A stretch of DNA of 43,459 bases, taken from contig CAMLML010000035.1 of NCBI GenBank assembly GCA_946481095.1, forward strand, positions 1 through 43,459, given 5' to 3'. Numbering within the stretch: the stretch's first letter is position 1; every line of letters begins with the position of its first letter. The position numbers were made by a program, and so were the translations under genes. Below, one piece after another: positions 8,373 through 17,310 of the stretch. Under the pieces are notes generated by a model that had not been told where the DNA came from, did no database searches, and worked only from the letters and a program-made list of their open reading frames with translations. Origin of the DNA: an uncultured Cellvibrio sp. GTDB lineage: Bacteria; Pseudomonadota; Gammaproteobacteria; Pseudomonadales; Cellvibrionaceae.

Positions 8373-9140
8373 ATGGATAAATACTATTCCGGTTTTGGAA
8401 ACCACTCCAGCTTCGACAAATTCTGGAAATTTACTCTGGATTGTTTGTTGCCTGACCACTGTGCCTGTTGTCGCAAACGCTTACATCATGATGCCAATCT
8501 TGCCTTGTGTAACGAGTGCCATTTCGCTTTGCCCTGGTTACATAATTGTTGCTCCATTTGCTCCCTGCCGCTGGATGCCACTGCAACAATTTGCGGCAAG
8601 TGCTTGTTGCGACAACCCGCATTTAATGGCAGCAAAATACCGTTTCGTTACGATTATCCGCTGAACCATTTAATACTGGATTTCAAATTCAAACATCACT
8701 TTGCTCGCGGCAAATTGCTCTCGCAATTATTGATTGATTTTTTGCAGGATGCTTACAGGGAACATTTATTGCCTGACCTTCTGGTGCCCGTTCCCATCTA
8801 CAAATGGCGACGATTTCAAAGAGGCTTCAACCAAAGTGAATTACTGGCTCGTGATATTGCACAATCCTTGCGGATAACAAATTATCCCCGCCTCTGTTAC
8901 CGCACACATCATCTTCAATCGCAAAAAGATTCTGGCAAACAGGCACGCCTGGGCAATCTGAAAAATGCATTCACTATCGACAAAAGAAAATCAACATTGA
9001 TCAAAGGAAAACATCTGGCACTGGTTGATGATGTAGTGACGACCGGCTCTACTGTGGATGAACTCAGCAAATTGTTATTGCAGCAGGGTGCCGCTTCCGT
9101 TGTGGTCTGGGCACTGGCACGAACACCGGAACCTTCCTGA
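8373..9140 (+). CDS. comF: ComF family protein (GntX-like phosphoribosyltransferase-fold)
   Basis: 255 residues. The N-terminus has a zinc-ribbon-like cysteine set (CACCRKRL, LCNECH, CCSICSLPL, ICGKCLLRQP). A type-I phosphoribosyltransferase-like domain follows, with the PRPP-binding loop pattern ALVDDVVTTGSTVDEL near residues 214-229 and the family signature VPIYKWRRFQRGFNQSELLA. ComF proteins take part in uptake of transforming DNA and, in gammaproteobacteria, in use of DNA as nutrient (GntX). The exact biochemical step is not settled. The co-presence of a type IV pilus operon at 22208-27246 fits natural competence. A clear terminator follows at 9163-9197, so it is transcribed separately from the downstream protease. 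Confidence 0.92.
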   Translation: MDKYYSGFGNHSSFDKFWKFTLDCLLPDHCACCRKRLHHDANLALCNECHFALPWLHNCCSICSLPLDATATICGKCLLRQPAFNGSKIPFRYDYPLNHLILDFKFKHHFARGKLLSQLLIDFLQDAYREHLLPDLLVPVPIYKWRRFQRGFNQSELLARDIAQSLRITNYPRLCYRTHHLQSQKDSGKQARLGNLKNAFTIDKRKSTLIKGKHLALVDDVVTTGSTVDELSKLLLQQGAASVVVWALARTPEPS

Positions 9141-9162
9141 ATTCAGTGGTCAGACTTGTTAT

Positions 9163-9197
9163 GCAGCCCCATACCTAGGCACAATGGGCTGCTTTTT
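9163..9197 (+). terminator. Rho-independent terminator of comF
   Basis: GCAGCCC (9163-9169) pairs with GGGCTGC (9186-9192), followed by five T. It lies 22 bases after the comF stop and before the next gene's start. Confidence 0.8.
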
Positions 9198-9243
9198 ATT
9201 GACCGATTATTTTACTGACTGCATGTTTATCCCAAGGATCATC

Positions 9244-10707
9244 ATGAAACTGTTTTCCCTGTGTGTATTTTTACTGGGCTGTTGTATCTCATCTTTTGGC
9301 CTGGCGGCAAACAATCTGCCCAAACCTTCTTCAACTGCCCAGGCATTGTTTGAAAAAGCGGACAAAGATTTATTAAAACTGCGTGTACTCACCAAAAATG
9401 GTCGCAGCCAATCTTCTGTCGGCTCTGCATTTTTAATCGGCACCGGATATTTGGCTGTAACCAATTTCCACGTGATATCGCAAATTGCCCTTGAACCTGA
9501 AACCTATTTCGGCGAATACAAAAATATCAAAGGTGAAAGCGGTGATTTCACTGTGCTGGCAGTAGATGTATTGCATGATCTCGCCATAGTCAGGGTCAAC
9601 CAACAGGGTACCGGGTTCTATCACATCCCCTTATCGTCTGACGAAAAAAAATTACCTCAATTACAACAGGGTGAGAATTTGTATTCTCTCGGCAACCCGC
9701 TTGATTTGGGTTTCTCTATTACGGAAGGAACTTATAACGGACTGAATACACGCGGCTTTTCCGAACAATATATGTTTACCGGTGCGGTTAATCCCGGCAT
9801 GAGCGGTGGCCCTAATATTACGGCAGACGGCGAGTTGGCAGGAATCAATGTTGCACACCGTATGGATGGAGAGCTGGTCAGCTTTTTGGTGCCTGCACAT
9901 TACGCACAAAAATTATTGGAAAAAACCGCTCCCGATCTGGTTCCACCTGCCGATTTCAAACCCATGATTGGCGATCAATTACTGGAACATCAAAAAGTGA
10001 TGTTTGATATTTTATTAAGCAAGCCGTTTGAAATAAAAGAATTGGGCGATTATCGAGTCCCTGTGCGTGAATCCGATCAGGTGCGCTGCTGGGGCGATTC
10101 AAGTGATGGCACCGAGAAAAAAATCAGCAGTGCGAATATCAGTTGCTCCATGGAATCCGAAATATATGTATCGGATAACATGCAAACCGGGCACATTTCC
10201 ATGTCGCACAGCTATCTGCGCAATAAAAAATTAAATGCCTGGCAATTTTCACAACTCGCCAGCAAACGATTTGCCCGTCAGGTTTACAGCTCGGCCCACA
10301 GCCGGGTGTTGACACCCGCTGCCTGTACAGAAAATTTTGTCAAACTGCAAAATATTAAAATGCGCGTTCAGGTTTGTGCTGAGGCTTATCACAAATTCAA
10401 TGGGCTTTATGACTTCACCTTGATCACCGCCAGCAGTGACGATGCCAATTCCAGCCTGCAAAGCATGATGAATATACGGGGCGTCGCTTATGACACCGGC
10501 ATGAAATTAATTGAGGAATTTTTACATTCACTGAGCCGCACGGAAGATACAAAAAAATCACCCACAGAAAAAATATTGCCTGAAAAAATACCACCTGAAT
10601 TGTCAGGCGAAGAATCGGCCAACAACGCGCAGTCTTCTGTCAATACCCAATCGAGCAGCGAAGCATCGGCCAGCAATACCTCCAAAAAGGATGATGCAAA
10701 TGAATAA
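9244..10707 (+). CDS. Periplasmic trypsin-like serine protease with unique C-terminal region
   Basis: 487 residues from the ATG at 9244, chosen because AAGG lies 6-9 bases upstream and the frame then opens with a signal peptide (1-22, ending SSFGLAAN). An upstream in-frame ATG at 9058 would overlap comF and run through its terminator. The protease domain has all three S1-type catalytic residues: His76 in TNFHVIS, Asp112 in HDLAIV and Ser187 in NPGMSGGP. The domain resembles the DegP/trypsin_2 class but has no PDZ. Residues ~240-430 match nothing I know and include several cysteines; the last ~50 are a Ser/Pro/Glu-rich tail. The gene overlaps the FHA-membrane gene by 8 bases, so the two are translationally coupled and probably work together. 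Substrate unknown. Confidence 0.85.
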   Translation: MKLFSLCVFLLGCCISSFGLAANNLPKPSSTAQALFEKADKDLLKLRVLTKNGRSQSSVGSAFLIGTGYLAVTNFHVISQIALEPETYFGEYKNIKGESGDFTVLAVDVLHDLAIVRVNQQGTGFYHIPLSSDEKKLPQLQQGENLYSLGNPLDLGFSITEGTYNGLNTRGFSEQYMFTGAVNPGMSGGPNITADGELAGINVAHRMDGELVSFLVPAHYAQKLLEKTAPDLVPPADFKPMIGDQLLEHQKVMFDILLSKPFEIKELGDYRVPVRESDQVRCWGDSSDGTEKKISSANISCSMESEIYVSDNMQTGHISMSHSYLRNKKLNAWQFSQLASKRFARQVYSSAHSRVLTPAACTENFVKLQNIKMRVQVCAEAYHKFNGLYDFTLITASSDDANSSLQSMMNIRGVAYDTGMKLIEEFLHSLSRTEDTKKSPTEKILPEKIPPELSGEESANNAQSSVNTQSSSEASASNTSKKDDANE

Positions 10708-11653
10708 GCCTTTTTTTATTGAAATCATGACCGCCGCAGGTGATGTTGCACATCGTTTTCGTTTTGAACAATTACCGGTTCGTATTGGCCGCGCTTACGA
10801 CAACGACATTATTCTGGACGACCCCTATGCGGCAGCACATCATGCCATCATTGAATTGAATCAATTGGATGAATTGACGCTGCGTGATCTGGGCAGCCTG
10901 AACTCCATAAAACACAATCACCAACGTGATAATTTTTTTGTTGTTAATGGTGATGCGCACTATCGATTGGGACGCAGTGAATTGCGCATTCGTCCGATTG
11001 ATTTTCAAATTGCTGAAGAAAAGCCGGATCTTTCAGATCACCGCTGGGATGGCTGGCGAACGACGATTATCGGTGTGATCATCATCAGCCTTACCGGATT
11101 ATTTGAACAATGGAGCACAGACTTCAGCGATAAAAATCTGAGTGAATATTTACTGTCGTTGGTTGCCATTTTGACAGCAACGGCTGGATGGATCGGGCTC
11201 TGGTCGCTATTAAATCGATTACTCGGTGGACGAACCCGTTTTGGGCGACACACATTAATCGCCGCCTGCGGTTTATTAGCAACCGGAATCTGGGAAAACC
11301 TTAGCAGTATTGTCGCCTACGCTTTCAGCTGGGAATCGCTATCAACCTTTACAGCACTGCCCGCCATTTTCATCGGCGCAACAACCATTTATTACCATTT
11401 GATGTCCCTCGGCATTAAGGAATCCGAACGCATCAAATTGTATGTTGGCGGCATTACACTTTTCGCCTCAATCGTTGTACTCGCACAAAATTATCAATCC
11501 AGTAATTATCTGCGCGACAAACTTTACATGGACGTCATCTACCCACCTGCAGTGCGTATAAGCGACGAAATCACGTTGGAAGATTTATCAAAAGATATCG
11601 AGGCTTTACAGAAAATTGCAGATAAGGACAGGAAAGAGCACCCAGAAAATTGA
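10700..11653 (+). CDS. FHA-domain protein with multi-span membrane region
   Basis: 317 residues from the ATG at 10700, which has AAGG 9 bases upstream; ATGs at 10691 and 10694 abut that ribosome site and are unlikely. Residues ~5-95 form a forkhead-associated domain: GRAYDNDIILDD at 30-41, then HH at 47-48 and a later RLGRSELRI strand. The serine that normally precedes the FHA histidine (S-x-x-H) is alanine here, so phosphothreonine binding may be weak or altered. From ~residue 115 on there are about five hydrophobic segments (near 116-136, 150-178, 190-212, 225-248, 255-275), then a soluble C-terminal helix with Lys/Asp/Glu. It overlaps the upstream protease gene by 8 bases and is followed by a strong terminator. 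Membrane signalling linked to the protease is an inference from context. Confidence 0.82.
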   Translation: MNKPFFIEIMTAAGDVAHRFRFEQLPVRIGRAYDNDIILDDPYAAAHHAIIELNQLDELTLRDLGSLNSIKHNHQRDNFFVVNGDAHYRLGRSELRIRPIDFQIAEEKPDLSDHRWDGWRTTIIGVIIISLTGLFEQWSTDFSDKNLSEYLLSLVAILTATAGWIGLWSLLNRLLGGRTRFGRHTLIAACGLLATGIWENLSSIVAYAFSWESLSTFTALPAIFIGATTIYYHLMSLGIKESERIKLYVGGITLFASIVVLAQNYQSSNYLRDKLYMDVIYPPAVRISDEITLEDLSKDIEALQKIADKDRKEHPEN

Positions 11654-11663
11654 AGATTTAATC

Positions 11664-11686
11664 AAGGCCGCTGATGCGGCCTTTTC
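11664..11686 (+). terminator. Rho-independent terminator of the protease/FHA operon
   Basis: AAGGCCGC (11664-11671), loop TGAT, GCGGCCTT (11676-11683), then a short T tract. It sits 11 bases after the FHA gene stop and just before the convergent ATPase stop. Confidence 0.78.
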
Positions 11687-11699
11687 GACCTCACTGCAA

Positions 11700-13121
11700 C
11701 TATTTTTTATAATTCATAATATTTTTTGCCAACGAGTAAGTTTGTAATGCTGTTGGTATAAATCGAATAAAAACGTCTTTAACAAAAAAACTGGCCTGCT
11801 TTGTTCTGGTTGTCACTATAGACGGTTCTGTAATCTGGTTATTTTTTGAAAACTCAATGAGCCCTTTGATTTCATCATGATCTGAAATAACTCTATCAGA
11901 CCATTTAATTTCCGCGCACCAATGGGGTTTTTGTGTAGACTGATGTAGCGCAACTATATCGACCTCACCTTTTTTCCATCTTGCATAATAAAGCGCATCA
12001 ATAAAATCACTGTGCAACCATTGGCTATAAATGGCAGTTTCTGCAAGAGCTCCCATTGCACTATCATCAGTTCCAATATACCCAAATAATGCAGCACGCA
12101 TGGATGGATTGGTTAAATACACCTTGAATGTTGTTGCCCTGGTAAAATGTTTGGAGTTTTCATCGACCCGATGAATCCTTTTAATTAGAAATGCAGCTTC
12201 CAGGTACTCCAGATAACGCTTTAAAGTATTTTTAGCCACACCTGAAGACTGCGATAATCCTTCAAGCGATATTTCATTCCCTGTGTTGTAGGCTATTACC
12301 GTAAATAGTCGATTGAGCTCCTGAATATCACTGACTCCATACAAACTGGGTAAATCACGCAACAAAACTTTATCCACTATGTCACTTTTAATATATCGCG
12401 AACTGTCTCCACGAATAGTTTCAGAAAACACTGCTTCAGGATATCCACCATAATTTAAATAACGAATAAATTCTTCATTTAAAGATTCAATGTCCGGTGC
12501 AATATATTTCCAACTAATCTCATTCTCATTGAATTTTATTAATTCATCTTCTCGCTGAATAAACTGCAAATACTCAGCAAAGGTTAGTGGCGGCAGCATG
12601 AATTCGGTAAAGCGCCCAGCGCCAGATTCCCTGCTTTTCAAACGTAACGCAGCCGCAGCCGAACCTGTTGCAATAAATTTAAAAGCAGGATAGGAATCAA
12701 CCAAGGATTTTAAATGGACTTCCCAATCGCGCAGGTACTGGATTTCATCAAAAAATATTGTCAGTCGGCTGGTACGATTGTGCGCAAACTCAGTCAAAAA
12801 TAAATTCAATATTTTTTCAAGGCTAAGACCAGTGTAGATAGGTGTCTCCAGAGACAAATACATTATGCTTTTTGCCTGTTCACCCGACTTGAGCAATTGT
12901 GCAATCCCATGGTAAACCATCACCGTTTTACCAACCCTGCGAGGCCCCATCAATATGATGGCTCTGTTAATCGTCCTATCAATCAACAACTCACAAAAGC
13001 GATTGAAATAGGCTCTTCTAGGTAGATTGTTGAAGCGTTCCTCTACAAACCCATCTTGTTCCCACCAGGAGTTGTCAAAGCGAAGGCGATTTTTTACTTC
13101 GTTTTCAGAGACTTGCAACAT
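11700..13121 (-). CDS. ATP-binding protein, AAA_14 plus DUF4143
   Basis: 473 residues. The N-terminal AAA domain has Walker A GPRRVGKT (59-66) and Walker [12 protein letters not shown] near residues 119-129. A winged-helix-like linker follows ([20 protein letters not shown]). The C-terminal DUF4143 part contains GEVDIVAL...CAEIKWSDR, an arrangement of acidic residues and E-x-K like that of PD-(D/E)xK nuclease folds. Proteins of this class are common, often horizontally acquired, and have no settled role. Transcribed alone, convergent with the FHA operon and divergent from gcvT. Two near-identical palindromes flank its predicted promoter (see 13130-13194), suggesting tight repression, perhaps by a remote regulator or by the protein itself. 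The start at 13121 has GGTG 5 bases upstream. Confidence 0.9.
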   Translation of the reverse strand: MLQVSENEVKNRLRFDNSWWEQDGFVEERFNNLPRRAYFNRFCELLIDRTINRAIILMGPRRVGKTVMVYHGIAQLLKSGEQAKSIMYLSLETPIYTGLSLEKILNLFLTEFAHNRTSRLTIFFDEIQYLRDWEVHLKSLVDSYPAFKFIATGSAAAALRLKSRESGAGRFTEFMLPPLTFAEYLQFIQREDELIKFNENEISWKYIAPDIESLNEEFIRYLNYGGYPEAVFSETIRGDSSRYIKSDIVDKVLLRDLPSLYGVSDIQELNRLFTVIAYNTGNEISLEGLSQSSGVAKNTLKRYLEYLEAAFLIKRIHRVDENSKHFTRATTFKVYLTNPSMRAALFGYIGTDDSAMGALAETAIYSQWLHSDFIDALYYARWKKGEVDIVALHQSTQKPHWCAEIKWSDRVISDHDEIKGLIEFSKNNQITEPSIVTTRTKQASFFVKDVFIRFIPTALQTYSLAKNIMNYKK

Positions 13122-13129
13122 ACATCACC

Positions 13130-13194
13130 ATTAAGATCAATCGATTGATCTTAATTGTAGCCAGTCACGCTATCAAGATCAATCGACTGATCTT
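13130..13194 (-). promoter_or_regulatory. ATPase promoter bracketed by two palindromic operator candidates
   Basis: A perfect 26-bp palindrome spans 13130-13155; its central 20 bases, AAGATCAATCGATTGATCTT (13133-13152), recur with one mismatch at 13175-13194. The two centres are 42 bp apart, about four helical turns. On the minus strand a promoter can be drawn: TTGATC (13182-13177), 17 bases, TACAAT (13159-13154). The upstream palindrome therefore covers the -35 box and the downstream one covers the predicted start of transcription near 13147. This is the layout expected for a dimeric repressor binding cooperatively to two sites. No regulator gene is adjacent. Confidence 0.6.
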
Positions 13195-13303
13195 AGTTGA
13201 ACCTGACAAATATCAAAGTAACAGAATAAACATTCATTTTTCACGCGCCCAGCCCTACAATGGCGACCTTTTCATTTCACACCATTTCCTTACAGGTATC
13301 TTC

Positions 13304-14404
13304 ATGGGTCATAAAACCCCGCTTTATCACGTACATCAACAAATGGGCGGCAAGCTTGTGGATTTCGGGGGTTGGGATATGCCCCTGCATTACGGCTCGC
13401 AAATTGAAGAGCATCATAAAGTGCGCCAGCATGCGGGCATGTTTGATGTGTCGCATATGACAGTGGTGGATGTAACCGGCAGAGATGCGAAAGCCTATCT
13501 GCAATACCTGTTAGCCAACGATATTGCCCGCCTGGATTCTTTATTGGGAAAGGCACTTTACTCTGGCATGCTGCGACCTGATGGCGGTGTAATTGACGAC
13601 TTGATTGTCTACAACATGGGCAATTGGTACAGGGTTGTAGTGAATTGCAGTACGCGAGAAAAAGATCTGGATTGGATGCAATCGCAAATCAAATCAGATG
13701 ATCAGCATTTCGATGTCACCTTGAATGAACGTGCTGATCTGGCCATGATCGCCATTCAAGGCCCTCAAGCAATCGAGCTCACCAAAACTTGCCTGACAAA
13801 CGAACAGGCCTCAATCATTCCGCAATTAGCCGTATTTCAGGGATTGGCCGTCGGAGAATGGTTTATTGCCCGCACGGGTTATACCGGTGAAGATGGACTG
13901 GAAATCATGCTCCCCAATAATCAGGCGGAAGCTTTTTGGACAACCCTGGCACAAGCAGGTGTTGCACCTTGCGGATTGGGTGCGCGCGACACATTACGTC
14001 TTGAAGCGGGCATGAACCTTTACGGACATGAAATGGATGAAACCCAATCACCTTTGGTTGCCAATATGGGTTGGACTATTGCCTGGGAACCAGCTGCTCG
14101 CAATTTCATTGGCAGAACTGCATTGGAAGCTGAAAAACAATCGGGCATTCGTTATGAGCTGGTAGGACTGGCCTTACGTGAGCGAGGTGTTTTACGCGCC
14201 GAACAGTTGGTTTCTGTTGAAGGAATCGACGAAAAAGGTGTGATCACCAGCGGGACTTTTTCACCCAGTCTCGGTTACTCTATTGCGCTGGCACGAGTGC
14301 CCAAATCAAACGTCACACACTATCAAGTTGAAATGCGTGGCAAGTGGGTCACTGTTGAAAGATGCAAACCCAATTTTGTTCGTCATGGCAAAGCCCTGAT
14401 TTAA
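13304..14404 (+). CDS. gcvT: Aminomethyltransferase (glycine cleavage system T protein)
   Basis: 366 residues from the ATG at 13304 ([11 protein letters not shown]), which has AGG 7 bases upstream and matches the normal GcvT N-terminus; an in-frame start at 13145 would lie inside the divergent gene's operator region. GcvT transfers the methylene carbon from the aminomethyl-lipoyl arm of GcvH to tetrahydrofolate, releasing ammonia. Typical family stretches are present: [37 protein letters not shown] and [16 protein letters not shown]. gcvH follows after 37 bases on the same strand. The P protein (gcvP) and lpd are not in the window. A possible but weak promoter lies near 13203-13230 (CTGACA, then AATAAA). 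Confidence 0.96.
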   Translation: MGHKTPLYHVHQQMGGKLVDFGGWDMPLHYGSQIEEHHKVRQHAGMFDVSHMTVVDVTGRDAKAYLQYLLANDIARLDSLLGKALYSGMLRPDGGVIDDLIVYNMGNWYRVVVNCSTREKDLDWMQSQIKSDDQHFDVTLNERADLAMIAIQGPQAIELTKTCLTNEQASIIPQLAVFQGLAVGEWFIARTGYTGEDGLEIMLPNNQAEAFWTTLAQAGVAPCGLGARDTLRLEAGMNLYGHEMDETQSPLVANMGWTIAWEPAARNFIGRTALEAEKQSGIRYELVGLALRERGVLRAEQLVSVEGIDEKGVITSGTFSPSLGYSIALARVPKSNVTHYQVEMRGKWVTVERCKPNFVRHGKALI

Positions 14405-14441
14405 TATTTATTTACCCCTCTATCATTCATAGGAAATTATC

Positions 14442-14834
14442 ATGAGCGATATTCGCAAAGAATTAAAATACCTGAGCAGTCACGAATGGGCGCGTGTCGA
14501 AGAAGACGGCACTGTTACCATAGGTATTACTGATCACGCACAAGAAGCATTGGGTGATGTGGTATATGTTGAAACACCTGAAGTCGGCAGTCGTGTGAGT
14601 GTTGGCGAAGAGGCTGGTGTTGTTGAATCAGTAAAAGCAGCATCTGATATTTATTCTCTGGTGTCCGGAGAAGTGGTCGCGGTCAACGATTCACTGCAGG
14701 AATCTCCTGAAATAGTTAACTCATCCCCCTATGATGAAGGCTGGTTTTTCCGCGTACAACCTGATGACCTTTCCGAACTGGAAGATGCCATGGATGCAGC
14801 AGAATATAAAGAAATGTTGGCATCCGAAGAATAA
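14442..14834 (+). CDS. gcvH: Glycine cleavage system H protein
   Basis: 130 residues, normal length. This lipoyl carrier shuttles the aminomethyl group from GcvP to GcvT and electrons to Lpd. The lipoylated lysine is Lys65 in VESVKAASD, inside the usual hammerhead fold; the N-terminal [11 protein letters not shown] and the later [11 protein letters not shown] are family hallmarks. AGGA lies 7 bases before the start. It is the last gene of the gcvT-gcvH transcript, closed by the hairpin at 14847-14880. Confidence 0.97.
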   Translation: MSDIRKELKYLSSHEWARVEEDGTVTIGITDHAQEALGDVVYVETPEVGSRVSVGEEAGVVESVKAASDIYSLVSGEVVAVNDSLQESPEIVNSSPYDEGWFFRVQPDDLSELEDAMDAAEYKEMLASEE

Positions 14835-14846
14835 TCAAATAAAAAT

Positions 14847-14880
14847 AAAAACGGCGGATAGTTTCCGCCGTTTTTATTTT
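14847..14880 (+). terminator. Rho-independent terminator of gcvTH
   Basis: A stem of up to 12 bp (AAAAACGGCGGA with TCCGCCGTTTTT) around TAGTT, followed by a T-rich run. The A and T runs on both sides make it potentially bidirectional, so it may also serve the convergent chemoreceptor gene ending at 14905. Confidence 0.85.
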
Positions 14881-14904
14881 CGTCAGGCCAAGAATTTACC
14901 GTCA

Positions 14905-16551
14905 TCAAACTTTAAATTTGTATAACTCTTCCTGAAGTTTATTGGCCATTTGTGCCAATTGTTGTGACGATTGATTTACCTTGCCAGTTAATTGTGTAGC
15001 ATCTTGTGTGTAGCGATTAATATTATCTGCGTTATGATTAATTTCGTCAGATACTTTGGACTGTTGTTGTGACGCGTGAGCAATTTGTGTATTCAGCTCC
15101 AGCATTTCCAACACTGCACTATCAATTTTTTCCAGGGCCGCTCCTGCAAGGCCTGCCTGGATTACAGAATCTTCAGCAATTTTCTGGCTTTTATCCATGG
15201 CATTCACAGCCTGGTTTGCGCTCTGTTGTAAAGTCGAAATCATGTTATGAATTTCTTTGGTCGATTCAGCCGTTTTAAATGCCAGCTCACGCACTGAATC
15301 TGCCACTACAGCAAAGCCCCTACCCTGTTCGCCCGCACGGGCTGCTTCAATTGCAGCATTGAGTGCGAGTAAATTAATTTGTTCAGCGATACCTTTTATG
15401 ACATTCACAACATTAGCGATATTGCCGCTGTTTTGATTCAACTGCACTATCACACTGGCCGAGCTTTTTACTTCTTCTGCCAGATTATTAATGTAATCAA
15501 CGGTTTTACCCACAACTTGCAAACCATCACTACTGTGCCCACGCACCTGACTGGTTTTTGCGGCAGCGCGATCAGCAAGATTTGCTACTTCCTGAATAGA
15601 AACAGACAATTGATTCATCGCATTTGCCACCAGCCCCACTTCGGCACCCTGTTTATGCGACAGTTCACTATTATTATTCGCAAGATTAGTCAGCGTTTGT
15701 GCATGGGTATTAAATGATTGCCCCATATCAATAACATGCACCAGCAATTGACGCAGATTATCAATAAATAAATTAACAGATTGACACAACTCACCTAACT
15801 CATCGTGATAAATAACCGGAATTTTATGAGTGAGATCACCACCATCCCCGGCAAGCGACGTTACGAAAGCAATCATTCTACGAATGGGATCAATCATCAA
15901 TCTCGGCGTAAATAACCAGATAGCAAAACTGACCAACAAGGTCACTGCAATAATCACCACTAACAAATTACGACTTTGATGCACTATCGCACGCGAATCA
16001 TCGACAGTTTCTGTCGCCTTTTGCTCTACCTGATTTTTCAATGTATAAATAACATTACGCATTTCTGCAAAAGCAATATTGGCATCCTTGAAACTGACCT
16101 CCATTGCGGTCGTGCGCCCTATACGTGTATTGGCTTCACGTTCTCGCGCTACGGTCAATGTAAGAGCTTCCCACTTATCTCGCGCCTTTTCATAGTCCGC
16201 ATACAAAATTTCAATTTCTGTCGTCTTGACCAAGCGGTGAAAATCATTCAATTTTTTGCGTGCATTGGCAATACTTTGCTTGTGCCTATCAAGTGATGCA
16301 CTAAAGTCCGGCGTACCCGCATTCAAAAACAACATGCTACGTTCTTCTATCAGCGCCTTATGTAATTCAGAATCTGCTTCCAGCAAATAGCCTACAGCCA
16401 ACAAATTGATCTCTCGCAATTCACTGACTTTATTTTCGATCATACGAAAACGCTCAATAACAATTATTCCCATGAGTATCACCAGAAAACTGATGATACT
16501 AATCGGGATCAGCAATTTCGTACGTATGTTTAATCCATAAAACCAATTCAC
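14905..16551 (-). CDS. Methyl-accepting chemotaxis protein
   Basis: 548 residues. TM1 is about residues 12-32 and TM2 about 195-216. Between them is a ~160-residue helical periplasmic domain resembling the four-helix-bundle type. A HAMP domain (about 217-270, [11 protein letters not shown]...[14 protein letters not shown]) follows, then a methyl-accepting domain with the conserved hairpin tip [20 protein letters not shown]. It senses a ligand and controls CheA-CheW signalling from the inner membrane. There is no C-terminal NWETF-like pentapeptide for tethering CheR/CheB. It lies 25 bases downstream of a gene for a secreted sensor-like protein (16577-17155) and is probably co-transcribed with it. 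Ligand unknown. Confidence 0.95.
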   Translation of the reverse strand: MNWFYGLNIRTKLLIPISIISFLVILMGIIVIERFRMIENKVSELREINLLAVGYLLEADSELHKALIEERSMLFLNAGTPDFSASLDRHKQSIANARKKLNDFHRLVKTTEIEILYADYEKARDKWEALTLTVAREREANTRIGRTTAMEVSFKDANIAFAEMRNVIYTLKNQVEQKATETVDDSRAIVHQSRNLLVVIIAVTLLVSFAIWLFTPRLMIDPIRRMIAFVTSLAGDGGDLTHKIPVIYHDELGELCQSVNLFIDNLRQLLVHVIDMGQSFNTHAQTLTNLANNNSELSHKQGAEVGLVANAMNQLSVSIQEVANLADRAAAKTSQVRGHSSDGLQVVGKTVDYINNLAEEVKSSASVIVQLNQNSGNIANVVNVIKGIAEQINLLALNAAIEAARAGEQGRGFAVVADSVRELAFKTAESTKEIHNMISTLQQSANQAVNAMDKSQKIAEDSVIQAGLAGAALEKIDSAVLEMLELNTQIAHASQQQSKVSDEINHNADNINRYTQDATQLTGKVNQSSQQLAQMANKLQEELYKFKV

Positions 16552-16576
16552 ATGGCGCCCCTATTTCATATGGCAC

Positions 16577-17155
16577 TTATTGTGCTGCTTCCAATTCGTC
16601 CAGATTCACGCCTATAGTAATTGTTCCAATGGCTTTACCCGCATCCATAACCGGAACTGAGACTTGAATAAGATAAGCCTTGGCACTGTCATCAAATTCA
16701 GGCTCGGCAATAAATACCGCACCTGTACCACCCTTGTAAGAAGATTTGAATTTTTCTTCATCGCCTTGCCAATAATCCGAGGTTTTATTTGTCATCGCCA
16801 CATTAGCGCCCTGGTTATCCATTAAAAATAATTCGAAATAAAATGGCTGCGAACTTTCTATTTTGGCTAACTCTTTGGCTGGCTCGTTTTCCATGAGTGC
16901 TTTCATCCCTTCATCTACGCCTGTTTTCGCCATCCACTCTGCATCACGTTTTTTAATTTCTTCCAGACTGACCCCTTTGGCATTTTGTGACTTAACGGCC
17001 GCCACCAATACCGGATTTTCACCCAGCTTTTGCAATTCAGGTAAGTGCTTGTTTAATGCAGCAGGAACTTCGGCAAGGGTGCTTGCGGCGCATAACACTA
17101 CAAGTCCATATGGAATATACAACACCCTTTTTAACAACTTATTTACTATCGTCAT
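16577..17155 (-). CDS. Secreted PDC/Cache-like sensor domain protein
   Basis: 192 residues from the ATG at 17155, chosen for the AGAGGA about 6 bases upstream and the immediate signal peptide (about 1-29, LYIPYGLVVLCAASTLAEV). The mature protein is one alpha/beta domain: a long N-terminal helix, then YFELFLMDNQGANVAMTNKTSDYWQGDEEKF, AVFIAEPEFDD, YLIQVSVPVMDAGKAIGTITIGVNLDEL. The order DNQG...N.T.DYWQGDE...VPV.D...IG.I.IGVNLD is the pattern of PDC/Cache sensor modules, normally found inside chemoreceptors and sensor kinases. Here it is a stand-alone, presumably periplasmic protein, 25 bases upstream of a chemoreceptor gene. It may bind ligand and present it to the receptor, which is inference. 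Confidence 0.82.
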   Translation of the reverse strand: MTIVNKLLKRVLYIPYGLVVLCAASTLAEVPAALNKHLPELQKLGENPVLVAAVKSQNAKGVSLEEIKKRDAEWMAKTGVDEGMKALMENEPAKELAKIESSQPFYFELFLMDNQGANVAMTNKTSDYWQGDEEKFKSSYKGGTGAVFIAEPEFDDSAKAYLIQVSVPVMDAGKAIGTITIGVNLDELEAAQ

Positions 17156-17266
17156 CTGGATTCCTCTCTTTAATAAATACACCTGTTGAAAAAATCTCTG
17201 TAAAACACAATGCCAGTGGATTAAGTAAAGAGGATAAACAGAAGGAGTCAAGAGAGATTGATTTAT

Positions 17267-17290
17267 GCGGCAACACAGATGCTGTGCCGC
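17267..17290 (-). terminator. Possible transcription terminator of the GH5 gene
   Basis: GCGG...CACAG pairs with CTGTG-CCGC across ATG, with a 3-base bulge. It is located 21 bases after the GH5 stop and before the sensor gene. There is no strong T tract on the minus strand, so it is a weak candidate. Confidence 0.35.
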
Positions 17291-17310
17291 AATTCAAAAG
17301 TGTTGATAGG

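Noticed and set aside
9058..9243. N-terminal extension of the protease gene to an upstream ATG
   Set aside because: It would overlap comF by 83 bases, read through the comF terminator and bury the signal peptide; the ATG at 9244 has a proper ribosome site.
13145..13303. N-terminal extension of gcvT
   Set aside because: It lies in the operator/promoter region of the divergent ATPase and is unlike GcvT N-termini.
13195..13303. Glycine riboswitch upstream of gcvT
   Set aside because: The leader is about 100 bases and I see no tandem aptamer-like conserved core or GC-rich paired stems.
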